Shown in pieces: positions 18,101-26,921 of a stretch of DNA of 64,000 nucleotides. The notes beneath the pieces were generated by a model. It was not told where the DNA came from. It saw only the letters and a program-made list of their open reading frames with translations, and did not search any database. Within the stretch, counting starts at the first letter, position 1. Each line of letters starts with the position of its first letter. Position numbers and translations under genes: made by a program. This stretch comes from Opitutus terrae PB90-1 (lineage in GTDB: Bacteria > Verrucomicrobiota > Verrucomicrobiia > Opitutales > Opitutaceae). The DNA lies in the NCBI RefSeq assembly GCF_000019965.1, contig NC_010571.1:5155001-5219000 (forward strand). The letters are read 5' to 3'.

Positions 18101-18270
18101 ACCGGGTCAGTTTTTCCTACTGGCCACGGAATCTGACTCGATCACTCCTGCTCAGCGGCACCGGTTTGCTCCTGTTGATTGGCTTGTTCCTTTTTCTCGG
18201 TCGCGTCCTCCCGACGCTCAGCCACGCTCTGCCCGACCGATCGACCGGCCTTCTTTCTTCCAGCTCATGA
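15157..18270 (+). CDS. Large YfhO-like polytopic membrane protein
   Basis: A 1037-residue protein. The first hydrophobic segment (about 20-38) is followed by a soluble beta-rich stretch (45-175), then about a dozen membrane spans (about 185-740), then a long C-terminal extracytoplasmic region (750-1010) and a final span (about 1005-1025). GSLPLWNRFSSAGTTLLGQGQS (first loop after the spans begin) is the hallmark loop of YfhO/GT-C-like proteins, which are thought to transfer sugars from lipid carriers outside the cytoplasmic membrane. The C-terminal part VARA-type beta domain reads VSFSYWPRNLTRSLLLSGTG at its end. It overlaps the next gene by four bases (ATGA). Exact substrate unknown. Confidence 0.75.
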   Translation: MRQGKIASASSPMMPRWRSQGLLAAVLSACLTALWCGGIAPAPAVLHFFEVEMLAPEGAAAQVYYDRGAGLRESESASVTVAPTRTFVSVRFPLPVGKFRTLRFDPSQHPATLQFRRARIAGYDGRTVRAFGLADWQPNDHVARFEVRDSALVLETTPDGNDASLTTSFSPVLRLGFGFWSTLAAHAPRWVRFFLISFGSLVIVTLAWQHRRSAIRLGSGSPSGALALCALIGTALSSYPVVFFGRSFVAPTNGACLLYNHIPFVPGCSDLRPENSHAADIGAMMWQHLPYTVVESRALREGSLPLWNRFSSAGTTLLGQGQSMIGDPLHFLVVAAGGASWAFDLKFLIAKFLFAYGIGWCVWALTRDLAASAVAVLAGVFVAFFNFRLNHPAIFTIGYSPWILAGWLEIVHAPDNRHLRRPMLLWLAANWMVLTSGTVKEAYLLFLALNLTGALLFLFTPAPPAGKLRRGMLIAFACFGFGLLSAACWCTFLDSLATAVTSYDVPQVKQLPRAWLAGLFDDVFFRGHESDYHVVLPAANLLVLLGCLCAIAQLHRLLRQPGPLAVLLGLLLAVAFAFDWVPAAQILRVPFLRNLHYVHLHFLCIAMVHACVLAGWGFAAAHNSLAAPSRTPAALLAFKVSILCLVLFGVFFAGPSRQFWPGSWAALWKLSPGNVLAFTVLLFPLAAAALTFAARRSLRSGRLGPAWIVATLVALVFLLGRHGQHLPVAELDHYLSAPGPRADLFAPSPAVAYLQHALEREPARVVGADNNLFSGFASVYGFEGINGPNALENRYYREFLEAAGLGSPGVWQIYLPALQLAAWQPLLDFFNTRYVATSPDHLSGPSGYRPAARLDLNVYESRHPWPRAFFTNRIEQYHSAADLVALLRSHPAGEPFAALQVGVAPAAAMARGTAPITVPARAYHLKTNTTSFSVSAPGPGLIVLHEAWLPNDFRVTVNDRPVPYLRVNHLFKAVAVEEAGDYRVSFSYWPRNLTRSLLLSGTGLLLLIGLFLFLGRVLPTLSHALPDRSTGLLSSSS

Positions 18271-19148
18271 GTTCCTCCGCCCCACCGCCACGCCTCGACG
18301 AGGGTTTCTACCGCGCCAAGTCCTGGGGCAGCGTTCCGATCCAGACCGCCCGCGATCTTCCTTCGCTCAAGCTGCGGTACCTGCTGGAACTGCTCCAGTC
18401 CCGCTCCTCCCCGCGCGCCCAGCTCCTTGAGGTCGGCAGCGGCAGCGGACGAATCCTGTCGAGCATTCACGGGCGCGATCCGGAACTCCAGCTCACGGGC
18501 ATCGACCTGAGCGCCGAACAGACTGAACTCGCCCGCCGCACTCATCCTTCCATCACCTTCGTCTGCGGAAACGGCGAGATGCTGCCCTTTGGAGATGCGA
18601 CATTCGATTACGTCATTTTCTTCGATTATCTGGAGCACATTGAGCGCCCCGCCGTTTCCCTGGCCGAGATGAGTCGCGTCCTGAAGCCGGGCGGCTATTT
18701 GCACCTCGTCTGTCCCGCCGAGAAGCAGAGCATTTTTGGGCTCTCGTCGCGCCTGTTCGGCCGCCATTTCAAGGAAACGACCGCCGGTCACATCCAGCAG
18801 TTTTTGCGGGCCGACCTCGAGGCGTTGGTGCGCGCGGCGGGACTATCGGTCATCGATCGCCGCTATAGCTACCATCTTTTGGGGAGCCTCATGGACTACA
18901 CGCTGTTCACGTTGATGCTCCATCCCCGGATCTATCAGATGTATTGGCGCGGCAATCCCTACTACGCGACCAGTGTCGCGCCGCGGAAACGCGGTGTGTT
19001 CCAGCGGTTGCTCGAGTGGGGCAATGCCGTTGCCTATTTCGAATCGTCGCTGCTGGAACGAATCGCCTTCTCCGCGTGTGCGGTGCACCTCACGGCCCGC
19101 AAGGTGGCGGCCGCCGCGGCAACGAATTCGTCTGCCCCGAGCCGGTGA
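18267..19148 (+). CDS. SAM-dependent methyltransferase (Methyltransf_11 type)
   Basis: A 293-residue class I methyltransferase. LLEVGSGSGRIL (motif I, around residues 52-63), TGIDLSAEQTE, GEMLPFGDATFDYVIFFDYLEHI and VLKPGGYLHLVCP are in the usual order. The C-terminal third is hydrophobic and aromatic (HPRIYQMYWRGNPYY) and may sit on the membrane. It is translationally coupled at both ends: ATGA with the gene upstream, GTGA with the one downstream. It probably methylates a glycan or lipid-linked sugar; substrate not shown by the sequence. Confidence 0.82.
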   Translation: MSSSAPPPRLDEGFYRAKSWGSVPIQTARDLPSLKLRYLLELLQSRSSPRAQLLEVGSGSGRILSSIHGRDPELQLTGIDLSAEQTELARRTHPSITFVCGNGEMLPFGDATFDYVIFFDYLEHIERPAVSLAEMSRVLKPGGYLHLVCPAEKQSIFGLSSRLFGRHFKETTAGHIQQFLRADLEALVRAAGLSVIDRRYSYHLLGSLMDYTLFTLMLHPRIYQMYWRGNPYYATSVAPRKRGVFQRLLEWGNAVAYFESSLLERIAFSACAVHLTARKVAAAAATNSSAPSR

Positions 19149-21061
19149 GTAGACGTGGGCTGAGCAAGCTGGTCCTTTACGCCGGACTGTTCACCACGAT
19201 CGTCGGTGCTCGTTGGATGCTTGTTGGGCACTTTGGCACCGATCTACCAGAGGCTGATCAGTGGGACGCCGAGGGCCTTCACCTACTGGTGCCTTGGTTC
19301 CGGCACCAATCTCTCCTCCCGGAGCTCTTCACGCCACACAACGAACACTATGTTGTATTCACGAAGCTGTTGAATCTCGCCCTGGCCTTGCTCAACGGCG
19401 CATGGGATCAGCGGCTGGAGTGCATGGTCAATGCACTCCTTCCGGCGTCCATCGCCGTCGGATTGCTTGCTTGGGCGAGGCGTCAGTTCGTGGCTGTCCC
19501 CGTCAGCGGCCTCGCCTGGGCCATCGCGCTGTTTTGGGGCCTGCCGCTCGGCTGGGAGAATGCGATCAGCGGCTTTCATTCGCAGCAGTTCTTTCTGATT
19601 GCGACTGCACTCGTCACGATTCTGACGCTGCCATTCACCGTCGCATGGAGCCGCGCGTGGTGGCTTGGCGTTTTCGCGGCCGCGATGGCGTTACTGAGCA
19701 TGGGATCCGGCTTTCTCGCCGCCGCAGCTGTTCTGACGGTTGTGACCCTCCGCCTGGCATCCCGCGAAACCGCTCTTGCCGGCGCATGGCCCACACTGCT
19801 GCTGGCGGGGGGACTTTGTCTTGTCGGTTGGGTAATCCGGCCGGAGGTCCCCTATCACGCCATGCTCAAGGCGCAGAACGTTGGGGACTTCATGACCGCG
19901 GCCGGACACAACCTGCGCTGGCCCCTTGGGCCGGCTCCTTGGTTCGCACTCCTCGTGTGGTTTCCGCTTGGATGGCTCGCGGTTTCCCTGCTCCCATCGC
20001 GCCGTCGAATCCACCATCGCGCGACCGCGTGGTCGTTGCTTGGGCTCGGGGGCTGGACGGTGTTGCAGATCATTGCGGTCGCGTATGCGCGTGGCGCCGG
20101 CGGACCGGTGCCCGCCTCCCGCTACGTGGACAATCTGATTGTCGGGGTCATCGCGAACGCGTTCGCGTTGCTCTGGCTCTACGCTCAGAGCGACCCGCGC
20201 TCGTTCCTCCGCCGGATCGTGGCCGTTATGGGCGGCGCGTGGATCGTGCTTCTTGCGTGCGGCCTGCTTGTGATCACTCGCGAGGCCCTTTCCGCCCAAC
20301 TGCCCGCGGTCGCCAACTCACGCACGGAAGCACTCCTCCGGACACGCGGCTTTCTTCTCACCGGCGAGCGTCGGCTTTTCGACTCGGCTGACCTGCCGTA
20401 CCCCGATGCCGATGCCCTCGTCACACGACTCCGGCAGCCAGAACTCGCCCGGCTGCTGCCTGCTAGTGTGCGGCCGGCCCTGGCGTTGTTACCTTCGCCT
20501 GCCAACGGCCTTGATCCAGGCGTGCTGGCGAGCGAGCACCGGCTCGATCCCGAATTCAATGGAAGGTCGATACGATCGCTGTTGACGGAGCCAGTGTACC
20601 GCAGCGTCTGGCGAACGACCACGGTCGGACCAGATTCATCCGCCCTCACTTGGCGCAGCCTGCCAATGGACGCGGGGCCAATCTCTGGCCGGTTACTTTT
20701 CAGCGTCTCAGGCCGAGGGGACGCAAACAACATTACGATCGAGTTGCTCGCCTCCGAAACGGGTACGTTGATTTCTCGTGTGCCGCTGCCAGACCTACAG
20801 GGTGATTGCTGGCAAATCGCCGCGGTCCACACGCCCTCCTCTCCGTTCCTTCTGCAGATTCGTCAGTCCCCGCACGCCGAGGATTTCGTTTTCTCCTCGC
20901 CCGTAGTGATGTCTTCACTGTCGTTTGCAGCCTGGCGCCTCGCTGAATACGCCTCCTCCGTCCTAGCGCTCGGTCTGGTGCTGATGGCTTTCGGCAGTCT
21001 CCTCATGACCCGGGATCGAGCGCCATCCGCGCGGCTCCGCGCAATCCCGCCGATCTCTTAG
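19145..21061 (+). CDS. Polytopic membrane protein, GT-C-like, unknown function
   Basis: A 638-residue protein from the GTG at 19145, which overlaps the preceding stop codon. About ten hydrophobic segments lie in residues 8-450, with an early extracytoplasmic loop DLPEADQWDAEGLHLLVPWF and acidic residues typical of GT-C glycosyltransferases. Residues about 455-600 form a soluble region, and one last span is near 610-630. No named family could be assigned. Gene coupling with the methyltransferase upstream and the YfhO-like gene before it suggests one transcriptional unit that handles lipid-linked sugars. Confidence 0.65.
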   Translation: MSRRGLSKLVLYAGLFTTIVGARWMLVGHFGTDLPEADQWDAEGLHLLVPWFRHQSLLPELFTPHNEHYVVFTKLLNLALALLNGAWDQRLECMVNALLPASIAVGLLAWARRQFVAVPVSGLAWAIALFWGLPLGWENAISGFHSQQFFLIATALVTILTLPFTVAWSRAWWLGVFAAAMALLSMGSGFLAAAAVLTVVTLRLASRETALAGAWPTLLLAGGLCLVGWVIRPEVPYHAMLKAQNVGDFMTAAGHNLRWPLGPAPWFALLVWFPLGWLAVSLLPSRRRIHHRATAWSLLGLGGWTVLQIIAVAYARGAGGPVPASRYVDNLIVGVIANAFALLWLYAQSDPRSFLRRIVAVMGGAWIVLLACGLLVITREALSAQLPAVANSRTEALLRTRGFLLTGERRLFDSADLPYPDADALVTRLRQPELARLLPASVRPALALLPSPANGLDPGVLASEHRLDPEFNGRSIRSLLTEPVYRSVWRTTTVGPDSSALTWRSLPMDAGPISGRLLFSVSGRGDANNITIELLASETGTLISRVPLPDLQGDCWQIAAVHTPSSPFLLQIRQSPHAEDFVFSSPVVMSSLSFAAWRLAEYASSVLALGLVLMAFGSLLMTRDRAPSARLRAIPPIS

Positions 21062-21096
21062 CACCGTGACTTCGCGTCAAAGCGCAGGCACGCGGA

Positions 21097-22515
21097 TCAG
21101 GCGCGACTAAATTTGATTTTTAGCAGCCCGAACGCGGTCATTTTCAATAGCAGCCAGCCATGGCGAAACCGGGAGATGTTTGTTTGCCCGTAGGTGCGAT
21201 CCTTGTAGCGCACGGGTATGTCGCGAATTCTCAACTTCAGCAGCGCGGCACCAAACAGCAGGTTGAAATCGCCAAACGGATCGAAGTCGCCCAGCCCCTC
21301 GATCCGCCGGAAAATCCGCTCGTAGTCCGATCGCAGCACCATCTTCGTCCCGCACAAACTGTCCTTGATGGGTTGCCCAAGCACATACGAAAGCGAGAGC
21401 GCGAAAAACTTGTTCCCGACGAGATTCAGGAACCGCATCGCCTGCTGCTCCATCGGGTACACCAGCCGACTGCCATTCGCGAATTCCGCCGCTCCACTCG
21501 AGATCGCGGCAAAAAACTTCGGCAGATCCTCCGGCGGTGCCGTGAGGTCCGCGTCCTGGATCACCAACACGTCGCCCGTCGCCGCCGCGAATCCGGTACG
21601 AACCGCATCCCATTTCCCGCGGCCGGGCTGCTGCAGCGCTCGGACGCGCAACGGTCCCTGATACGCAGCGATTTCGCGCTGGATGGTCCCCCAAGTGTCG
21701 TCCCGGCTGTGCCCCTCAACAAAAATCACCTCCGTCGCCGCGCCCATCACCGGTATCCGCTCAAGCGCCGCGCGAATATTTCCCGCTTCATTTCGCGCCG
21801 GCACGATCACCGAACAGCTCAGTTGCGGAGCCACCGCCATCCCGCGCGGTCGCGCCACCAGATAGACGCTCGACCCGAGATGCCGCAGCGCCGGCAGCCG
21901 CACGAGGAACCGGTTGAAAAACCCGCTCAGCACCGGCACGCGGAACGGTAACAGCAGCTCGGTGCTCGCGTGGACCACCTCCCATCCGGTTAACTCTAGC
22001 AGGTTGATCAGGTCTTTCGTGGACAGCCAATTGCTGGGCGGCTGCCTCGTCACGGCCCCGACCCACTGCCCTGCCGTCAACGCCGGCGTCCAAACATTGT
22101 TGACCGACGTCAGGCACAGTCGCGTCCGCGCAAGGGCAGCCCGCCGGAGATTCTCGAAACACGCCTGCACGTCGGGCAGGTAGCCGACAAGGTAATCCAT
22201 CACGATGTAGTCGAACGTCCCGTCCGGCTGAAACGTCGTCGCCTCGCCTTGCCGGTACTCGCATTCGCCGTAGGGGTCGAGCTCCCTCGCCCGCTCCAGC
22301 ATCTTCCCGCTGATGTCGATCCCCAGTCCGCGCGAGGGTTTCAGCTTGCGAAGCAGATCGCCGCGGCCACAACCAGCCTCCAGCACACAGCTGCCCGGCG
22401 GAATCAATCGAGCCAACTGCTCCGCGATCTGCCGGTGAAATCCCGCCTGCACGCGGCGAGCCTTGCCATCGTGTTGACTCACCCGGTCGAAGTGGCCGGC
22501 CAGATCGGTGCTCAT
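21097..22515 (-). CDS. Methyltransferase-GT2 glycosyltransferase fusion
   Basis: A 472-residue bifunctional protein from the ATG at 22515. Residues 40-200 are a SAM-dependent methyltransferase ([15 protein letters not shown] near 44-58, [27 protein letters not shown]). From about 230 a GT2 domain follows ([37 protein letters not shown] with DAD as metal site, then [10 protein letters not shown]). The gene reads against its neighbours and faces the next plus-strand epimerase across a 136-base divergent spacer. The paired activities suggest addition of a sugar and methylation in the same modification. Its C-terminus ([19 protein letters not shown]) is amphipathic and may touch the membrane. Confidence 0.85.
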   Translation of the reverse strand: MSTDLAGHFDRVSQHDGKARRVQAGFHRQIAEQLARLIPPGSCVLEAGCGRGDLLRKLKPSRGLGIDISGKMLERARELDPYGECEYRQGEATTFQPDGTFDYIVMDYLVGYLPDVQACFENLRRAALARTRLCLTSVNNVWTPALTAGQWVGAVTRQPPSNWLSTKDLINLLELTGWEVVHASTELLLPFRVPVLSGFFNRFLVRLPALRHLGSSVYLVARPRGMAVAPQLSCSVIVPARNEAGNIRAALERIPVMGAATEVIFVEGHSRDDTWGTIQREIAAYQGPLRVRALQQPGRGKWDAVRTGFAAATGDVLVIQDADLTAPPEDLPKFFAAISSGAAEFANGSRLVYPMEQQAMRFLNLVGNKFFALSLSYVLGQPIKDSLCGTKMVLRSDYERIFRRIEGLGDFDPFGDFNLLFGAALLKLRIRDIPVRYKDRTYGQTNISRFRHGWLLLKMTAFGLLKIKFSRA

Positions 22516-22651
22516 GCGCGGGGCCCCGACTGTCCTCCGGCTGCACGGAGCGGACAAGCTTTTTGCCTGTCCGGTCTCGCTGCACCTGGCGCGAAATCCT
22601 CTGGTCTACACGTCGGCGAACGACTTGGATCCATCCTCCGTAGCCATTTCC

Positions 22652-23716
22652 ATGTCCAAAACCCTGCTCGTCACCGGTTCATCCGGGCTCATCGGCTCCG
22701 AAGTGTGCGTCTACTTCGCCCGTGAGCTCGGCTACAAGGTCCACGGCGTCGACAACAACCAGCGCGCCGTCTTCTTCGGCCCGCAGGGCGACACGCGCTG
22801 GAACCAACAACGACTCGCCCGCGATCTGCCCGGCTTCGTCCACCACGAGCTCGATATCCGCGACCGTGCCGGCGTGCTCGCGCTCGTCAAATCGGTTGCG
22901 CCCGACGTCATCGTCCACACCGCCGCGCAGCCGAGCCACGACCGCGCGGCCGCAATTCCTTTCGACGATTTCGACACCAACGCCGTCGGCACGCTCAACC
23001 TGCTCGAAGCCACCCGCCAGGCCGCGCCCGAATCTCCGTTCGTCCACATGAGCACGAACAAGGTCTACGGCGACGCGCCCAACCGCATCGCGCTCACGGA
23101 ACTCGCCACCCGCTGGGACTACGCCGATCCCGCCTACGCGCACGGCATCCCCGAGACCTTCACGATCGACCAGTCGAAGCACTCGCTCTTTGGCGCTTCG
23201 AAGGTCGCCGCCGACGTGATGGTCCAGGAGTATGGCCGCTACTTCAACCTGCCGACCTGTTGTCTCCGCGGCGGCTGCCTCACCGGTCCGAACCACTCCG
23301 GCGTCGAGTTGCACGGTTTTCTCTCGTATCTCGTAAAATGCAACCTCGAGGGTCGCGAATACAAAGTTTTCGGATACAAGGGCAAGCAGGTGCGCGACAA
23401 CATCCACTCGCTCGACGTCGCGCGCTTCATGGCCGCGTTCGTCTCCGCCCCCCGCGCCGGCGAGGTCTACAACCTGGGCGGCGGCAAGGCCAACAGCACC
23501 TCCGTCCTCGAGGCGTTTAAAATTACTGAGAAATTCACCGATCGCGCTCAGGTTTTCACCTACGTCGAGCAAAACCGGATCGGTGACCACATCTGTTACT
23601 ATTCGGATCTCCGCAAGATGCGCGCGCACTACCCGCAGTGGAATATCACCCAGTCGCTCGAGGACACGATCCGGCAGATTGTCGAGGCTTGGTTGCGGCG
23701 GCCGAAGAATGCGTAG
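22652..23716 (+). CDS. CDP-paratose 2-epimerase-like NAD-dependent epimerase
   Basis: A 354-residue extended SDR with [10 protein letters not shown] at residues 8-17 and the family-like stretch [18 protein letters not shown]. It resembles CDP-paratose 2-epimerase (tyvelose synthesis) and its homologues. The usual catalytic Tyr of YxxxK is Phe here ([10 protein letters not shown]), with the Lys kept; other members of this subfamily may share this. The longer open frame to 22508 is rejected because the Rossmann strand starts at the ATG at 22652. Substrate unproven; a CDP-3,6-dideoxyhexose or a related nucleotide sugar is the best guess. Confidence 0.8.
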   Translation: MSKTLLVTGSSGLIGSEVCVYFARELGYKVHGVDNNQRAVFFGPQGDTRWNQQRLARDLPGFVHHELDIRDRAGVLALVKSVAPDVIVHTAAQPSHDRAAAIPFDDFDTNAVGTLNLLEATRQAAPESPFVHMSTNKVYGDAPNRIALTELATRWDYADPAYAHGIPETFTIDQSKHSLFGASKVAADVMVQEYGRYFNLPTCCLRGGCLTGPNHSGVELHGFLSYLVKCNLEGREYKVFGYKGKQVRDNIHSLDVARFMAAFVSAPRAGEVYNLGGGKANSTSVLEAFKITEKFTDRAQVFTYVEQNRIGDHICYYSDLRKMRAHYPQWNITQSLEDTIRQIVEAWLRRPKNA

Positions 23717-23724
23717 CGTTCTTC

Positions 23725-24327
23725 GTGGTTCGTTCCGTTCTTCGCCGTTTTCTTTTTCTCTTCGTTTCGCTCGCCGCCGCCGGCCCCTTCGCGACGGCGA
23801 TGTCGGTTCGCGCGCCGTCGTTTGCCGCGCTCGTCGCCGAGTCATCGACCATCGTCCGCGCCCGCGTGGTCTCGGTCGATAGCCGGAAAGTGCCCACGCC
23901 CGCGGGTGACGCGATCAAGACCTTCGTCACGCTCGAAGTCGCACGTCCGCTCAAGGGCGCCGCCGATCGCACGGTGACACTCTCCTTCCTTGGCGGACAG
24001 GTCGGCGACGAGCGTTGGGAGATTCCCGGCATGCCGCAGTTCACGCCGGGCAGCGAAGAGTATCTCTTCATCACCACCGGCTCGCGCATTTGCCCGCTGG
24101 TCGGCGCAGCACACGGCCGCTACCGCATCCTCCCCGCACCCGCGACCGGCCAGCCCTACGTCGCCCGCGACAACTACGCGCCGCTGGCGCAGGTCGCCGA
24201 CGTTTCCCGTCCGCTCGATGCCGCCGCTCCCGCGCCGGATCCCAGCCACGCGCTCTCGCCCGCGCGGTTCGAACAACTGATTGCGGGGGAGCTCAGCCGC
24301 ACCACCCGCCCTGACCCGCAGCGATGA
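23725..24327 (+). CDS. Exported protein of unknown function
   Basis: About 200 residues from a GTG at 23725, which places a signal peptide (VLRRFLFLFVSLAAAGPFATA) at the N-terminus. The mature part has an alternating pattern (FAALVAESSTIVRARVVSVD, KTFVTLEVARPLKGA, VTLSFLGGQ), suggesting a small beta-barrel or OB-like domain. No catalytic motif seen. It overlaps the metalloprotease gene by four bases (ATGA), so the two are probably translated together; a role as chaperone, inhibitor or partner of the protease is possible but only inferred. Confidence 0.6.
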   Translation: MVRSVLRRFLFLFVSLAAAGPFATAMSVRAPSFAALVAESSTIVRARVVSVDSRKVPTPAGDAIKTFVTLEVARPLKGAADRTVTLSFLGGQVGDERWEIPGMPQFTPGSEEYLFITTGSRICPLVGAAHGRYRILPAPATGQPYVARDNYAPLAQVADVSRPLDAAAPAPDPSHALSPARFEQLIAGELSRTTRPDPQR

Positions 24328-26129
24328 ACCGGCCTTTCTCTTTCCGCACTCCGCTCAATGTAACGTATTGGGTCACATTCGGCGGAGGCTGCCTCCGCCG
24401 CGCGATCCTCGCCCTCGCCATCGCATCCACGGTGCAGGCCTACATGATCTCCGGAACGTCATGGCCCAGCGGCGACATTCCCCTTCAACTCCAGCTCGGC
24501 GCACCCGCGGCTCCGTTGCTCGACGGTTCGACCCACTGGGATGACGTGGCGATTTCCGCCCTGAACCGCTGGAACGAAATCCTCGGCCGCGCGCGCTTCT
24601 CCGGTGTGAAGAACTCCAACGCCGGGCGCGATTACCCGAACGTCTTCAACAACGTCTTCTTCAGCTCAACCGTCTACGGCGACGACTGGGGCGATCGCGT
24701 TCTCGCGATCACCCTTCGTCGTTCCCGCGGCTCCAATACGGCCGAAGCCGACGTGCTCGTAAACTCGAAGGAAAGCTGGAACTCCTATCGCGGCAGCCTG
24801 CGCTCCAGTGTCCGCGATCTCGAACGGGTGCTGGCGCATGAGTTCGGCCACGTACTCGGGCTCGGCCATCCGGACGAGGCGAAGCCCGCCCAATCTGTCG
24901 CGGCCGTGATGAACAGCCACGTGAGCAACGTCTACACGCTGCAGCCCGACGACGTCGCCGGCGCAAATGCTCTTTACGCCTCGGGCATCGGCGCCCCCGT
25001 CGCCACCGGTTCGCTGACCGACCAGACCATCACCGCCGGCTCGCCGCTCACACTCACGTTCGCCGCGTCCGGCACCAACGTGACCTACGATTGGACGTTC
25101 GCGCCCTCCACCAACGCCACGCAGCGCGAGCTGCTCGACGGCGACGGCGAGCGCTGGAGCGCCGCGTCGTTTTCCCTTTTCTCCGCGCAGCCCTCCGATA
25201 GCGGCACCTATTCCGTGCTCGCCCGGAACGCCGCGGGCGCCTCCACCGTCTCGACCGCACGCGTGACCGTCACGCCGGTGAGCATGGCCAACGCCATGCT
25301 CGCCAACCTCTCGGCACGCGGACGCGCCGGCACCGGCAGCGAGACGTTCATCGTCGGCTTCGTGGTGACCGGCAAGACCCCCAAACCCGTCCTCGTGCGC
25401 GCGATCGGCCCCACGCTCTCCGGTCAGGGCATTCAGCATCCGCTGGCCGATCCACGGCTCACGTTGTTTCGCACGGTCGATGGCGCGTCCAGCACCGTGG
25501 ACGCGAACGATAACTGGTCCGCCGACGCCGCGACCGCCGCAAATTTGCGCGCCGCCGCGCAACGGCTCGGCGCCTTCGCGTTGCCGGATGGCAGCACCGA
25601 CGCCGCCTTGCTCGTCACGCTCGAGCCCGGCGTCTACTCCGCGCATGTCGACAGCCAGGGAGGCGCCGCCGGGATCACGCTCGTGGAGGTGTACGATGCC
25701 GATCAGCAGCTGAGTGATTCTCTGACGCACAAACTGGTCAACGTCTCCACCCGCAGTTTCGCCGGCGCCGGCGAGGAGCAGTTGATTGCCGGCTTCGTGG
25801 TCGGCGGCACGTCGCCGAAACAAGTTTTGCTTCGCGCCGTCGGCCCCGGCCTGAAGTCGCGCGGCGTCACCGACGTCAACACGGATCCGAACCTGACGCT
25901 CTTCCGCGGGACGAACGCGATCGCGGACAACGACGACTGGGCTTATTCGAACCAGACGGATCTGTTGCCCGCCGTTTTCACCCGCGTCGGCACCTCGCAA
26001 CTCGATCCCGACAGCTACGACAGCGCGCTGCTCATCACGCTGCCGCCCGGCGTCTACACCGCGAGCGCCGCCGGCCGTTCGGGCGAAACCGGCGTCGTGT
26101 TGCTCGAGGTCTTCGAAGTCGCCGAATAG
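24324..26129 (+). CDS. Exported matrixin-like zinc metalloprotease with Ig-like and repeated C-terminal domains
   Basis: A 601-residue secreted protein. After an N-terminal hydrophobic segment (about 22-38), residues 50-220 form a matrixin-type (M10-like) catalytic domain with the zinc motif HEFGHVLGLGH at 172-182 and a later Met in AVMNSHV as candidate Met-turn. About 230-320 looks like an Ig-like domain (GSPLTLTFAASGTNVTYDW, SDSGTYSVLARNAAG). Two copies of a module of roughly 130 residues follow (GFVVTGKTPKPVLVRAIGPT; GFVVGGTSPKQVLLRAVGPG), a type common in Verrucomicrobiota exported proteins. No C-terminal sorting signal was recognised. It probably cleaves protein outside the cell or at the surface. 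Confidence 0.82.
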   Translation: MNRPFSFRTPLNVTYWVTFGGGCLRRAILALAIASTVQAYMISGTSWPSGDIPLQLQLGAPAAPLLDGSTHWDDVAISALNRWNEILGRARFSGVKNSNAGRDYPNVFNNVFFSSTVYGDDWGDRVLAITLRRSRGSNTAEADVLVNSKESWNSYRGSLRSSVRDLERVLAHEFGHVLGLGHPDEAKPAQSVAAVMNSHVSNVYTLQPDDVAGANALYASGIGAPVATGSLTDQTITAGSPLTLTFAASGTNVTYDWTFAPSTNATQRELLDGDGERWSAASFSLFSAQPSDSGTYSVLARNAAGASTVSTARVTVTPVSMANAMLANLSARGRAGTGSETFIVGFVVTGKTPKPVLVRAIGPTLSGQGIQHPLADPRLTLFRTVDGASSTVDANDNWSADAATAANLRAAAQRLGAFALPDGSTDAALLVTLEPGVYSAHVDSQGGAAGITLVEVYDADQQLSDSLTHKLVNVSTRSFAGAGEEQLIAGFVVGGTSPKQVLLRAVGPGLKSRGVTDVNTDPNLTLFRGTNAIADNDDWAYSNQTDLLPAVFTRVGTSQLDPDSYDSALLITLPPGVYTASAAGRSGETGVVLLEVFEVAE

Positions 26130-26231
26130 GCGTCGACCGCGGCAGATCGTCCGTGCGCCGCCGCCGCATTTTTGTTTATTCCGGCCGGCAAGCCGGTCAC
26201 GTTTCGGCCGGCCGACATACCTTCCGACCCC

Positions 26232-26855
26232 GTGCGCCTCGCTCTTCGCTCTTCCGCTCTCCTGCTCGTCGCCAGCTTCACGCTGGCACTCGCCGGCCGT
26301 GCCGAACAGCTGCCCGAGCAGTCGCCTTTTCTGCCGCCCGGCGGAACTCCGGCCAAGTCGACGGCCGCCGCGGACGGGTTCGAACTCGTCGGCATGACAA
26401 GCTTCGGCCGCGAAACGCTCATCAGCATCTTGCGCCAGGCCGATCAGCGCAGCCTCTGGATCCCGCTCGGCCGCACGATGAGTGAGATCACCGCGGTTAG
26501 CTACGATCCAGCCAAGGACGAAGCCGTCATCCGCGTCGGCGGCCGCACGCTCACGCTGCCGATGCGCAAAGGCTCCGTCGTAACCGGACTCGACACGCCG
26601 CTGCCTGCGCCCATGACCCTTCCCGCGTCCGCCGTCTCTGCACCTGCACCCGGTGCGCCGAGCCGACCGCTCACACCGACCGAGGAGAAGGAAATGGAAG
26701 CGCGAATGCTCGTGAGCGATCTGCTCGAGATCGGCCAGCAACAACGCAAAGCCTACGCAGAAGCGCAGCGCCAAGCCGCCGCCAAAGCCGCCGCCGCGAA
26801 AGCGAAGCCCTCACCCCCACCGCCCAGCTCCGCTGCGACCGCCGCGAAAAAGTAG
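26232..26855 (+). CDS. Exported Ala/Pro-rich protein, unknown
   Basis: About 207 residues from the GTG at 26232, starting with a signal peptide (LALRSSALLLVASFTLALAG). A central segment (FELVGMTSFGRETLISILRQ ... AVIRVGGRTLTLPM) has the look of the short HR domain of type II secretion or pilus accessory proteins, but this is a weak resemblance. The C-terminus is an Ala/Lys/Pro-rich tail (KAAAAKAKPSPPPP). Not recognised as a family; its place next to the metalloprotease suggests the same exported module. Confidence 0.5.
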   Translation: MRLALRSSALLLVASFTLALAGRAEQLPEQSPFLPPGGTPAKSTAAADGFELVGMTSFGRETLISILRQADQRSLWIPLGRTMSEITAVSYDPAKDEAVIRVGGRTLTLPMRKGSVVTGLDTPLPAPMTLPASAVSAPAPGAPSRPLTPTEEKEMEARMLVSDLLEIGQQQRKAYAEAQRQAAAKAAAAKAKPSPPPPSSAATAAKK

Positions 26856-26921
26856 CGTCCGCGCGGAGGATGCGAAATTTCGCCTTCCGCCGCCGGAGCG
26901 GCCGTGGTTGGCTCGCACCGC

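Noticed and set aside
24666-26774. 702-codon minus-strand frame opposite the metalloprotease
   Set aside because: Antisense shadow: repeated Arg/Gly/Ala text without family motifs, while the plus strand has a clear zinc motif and signal peptide.
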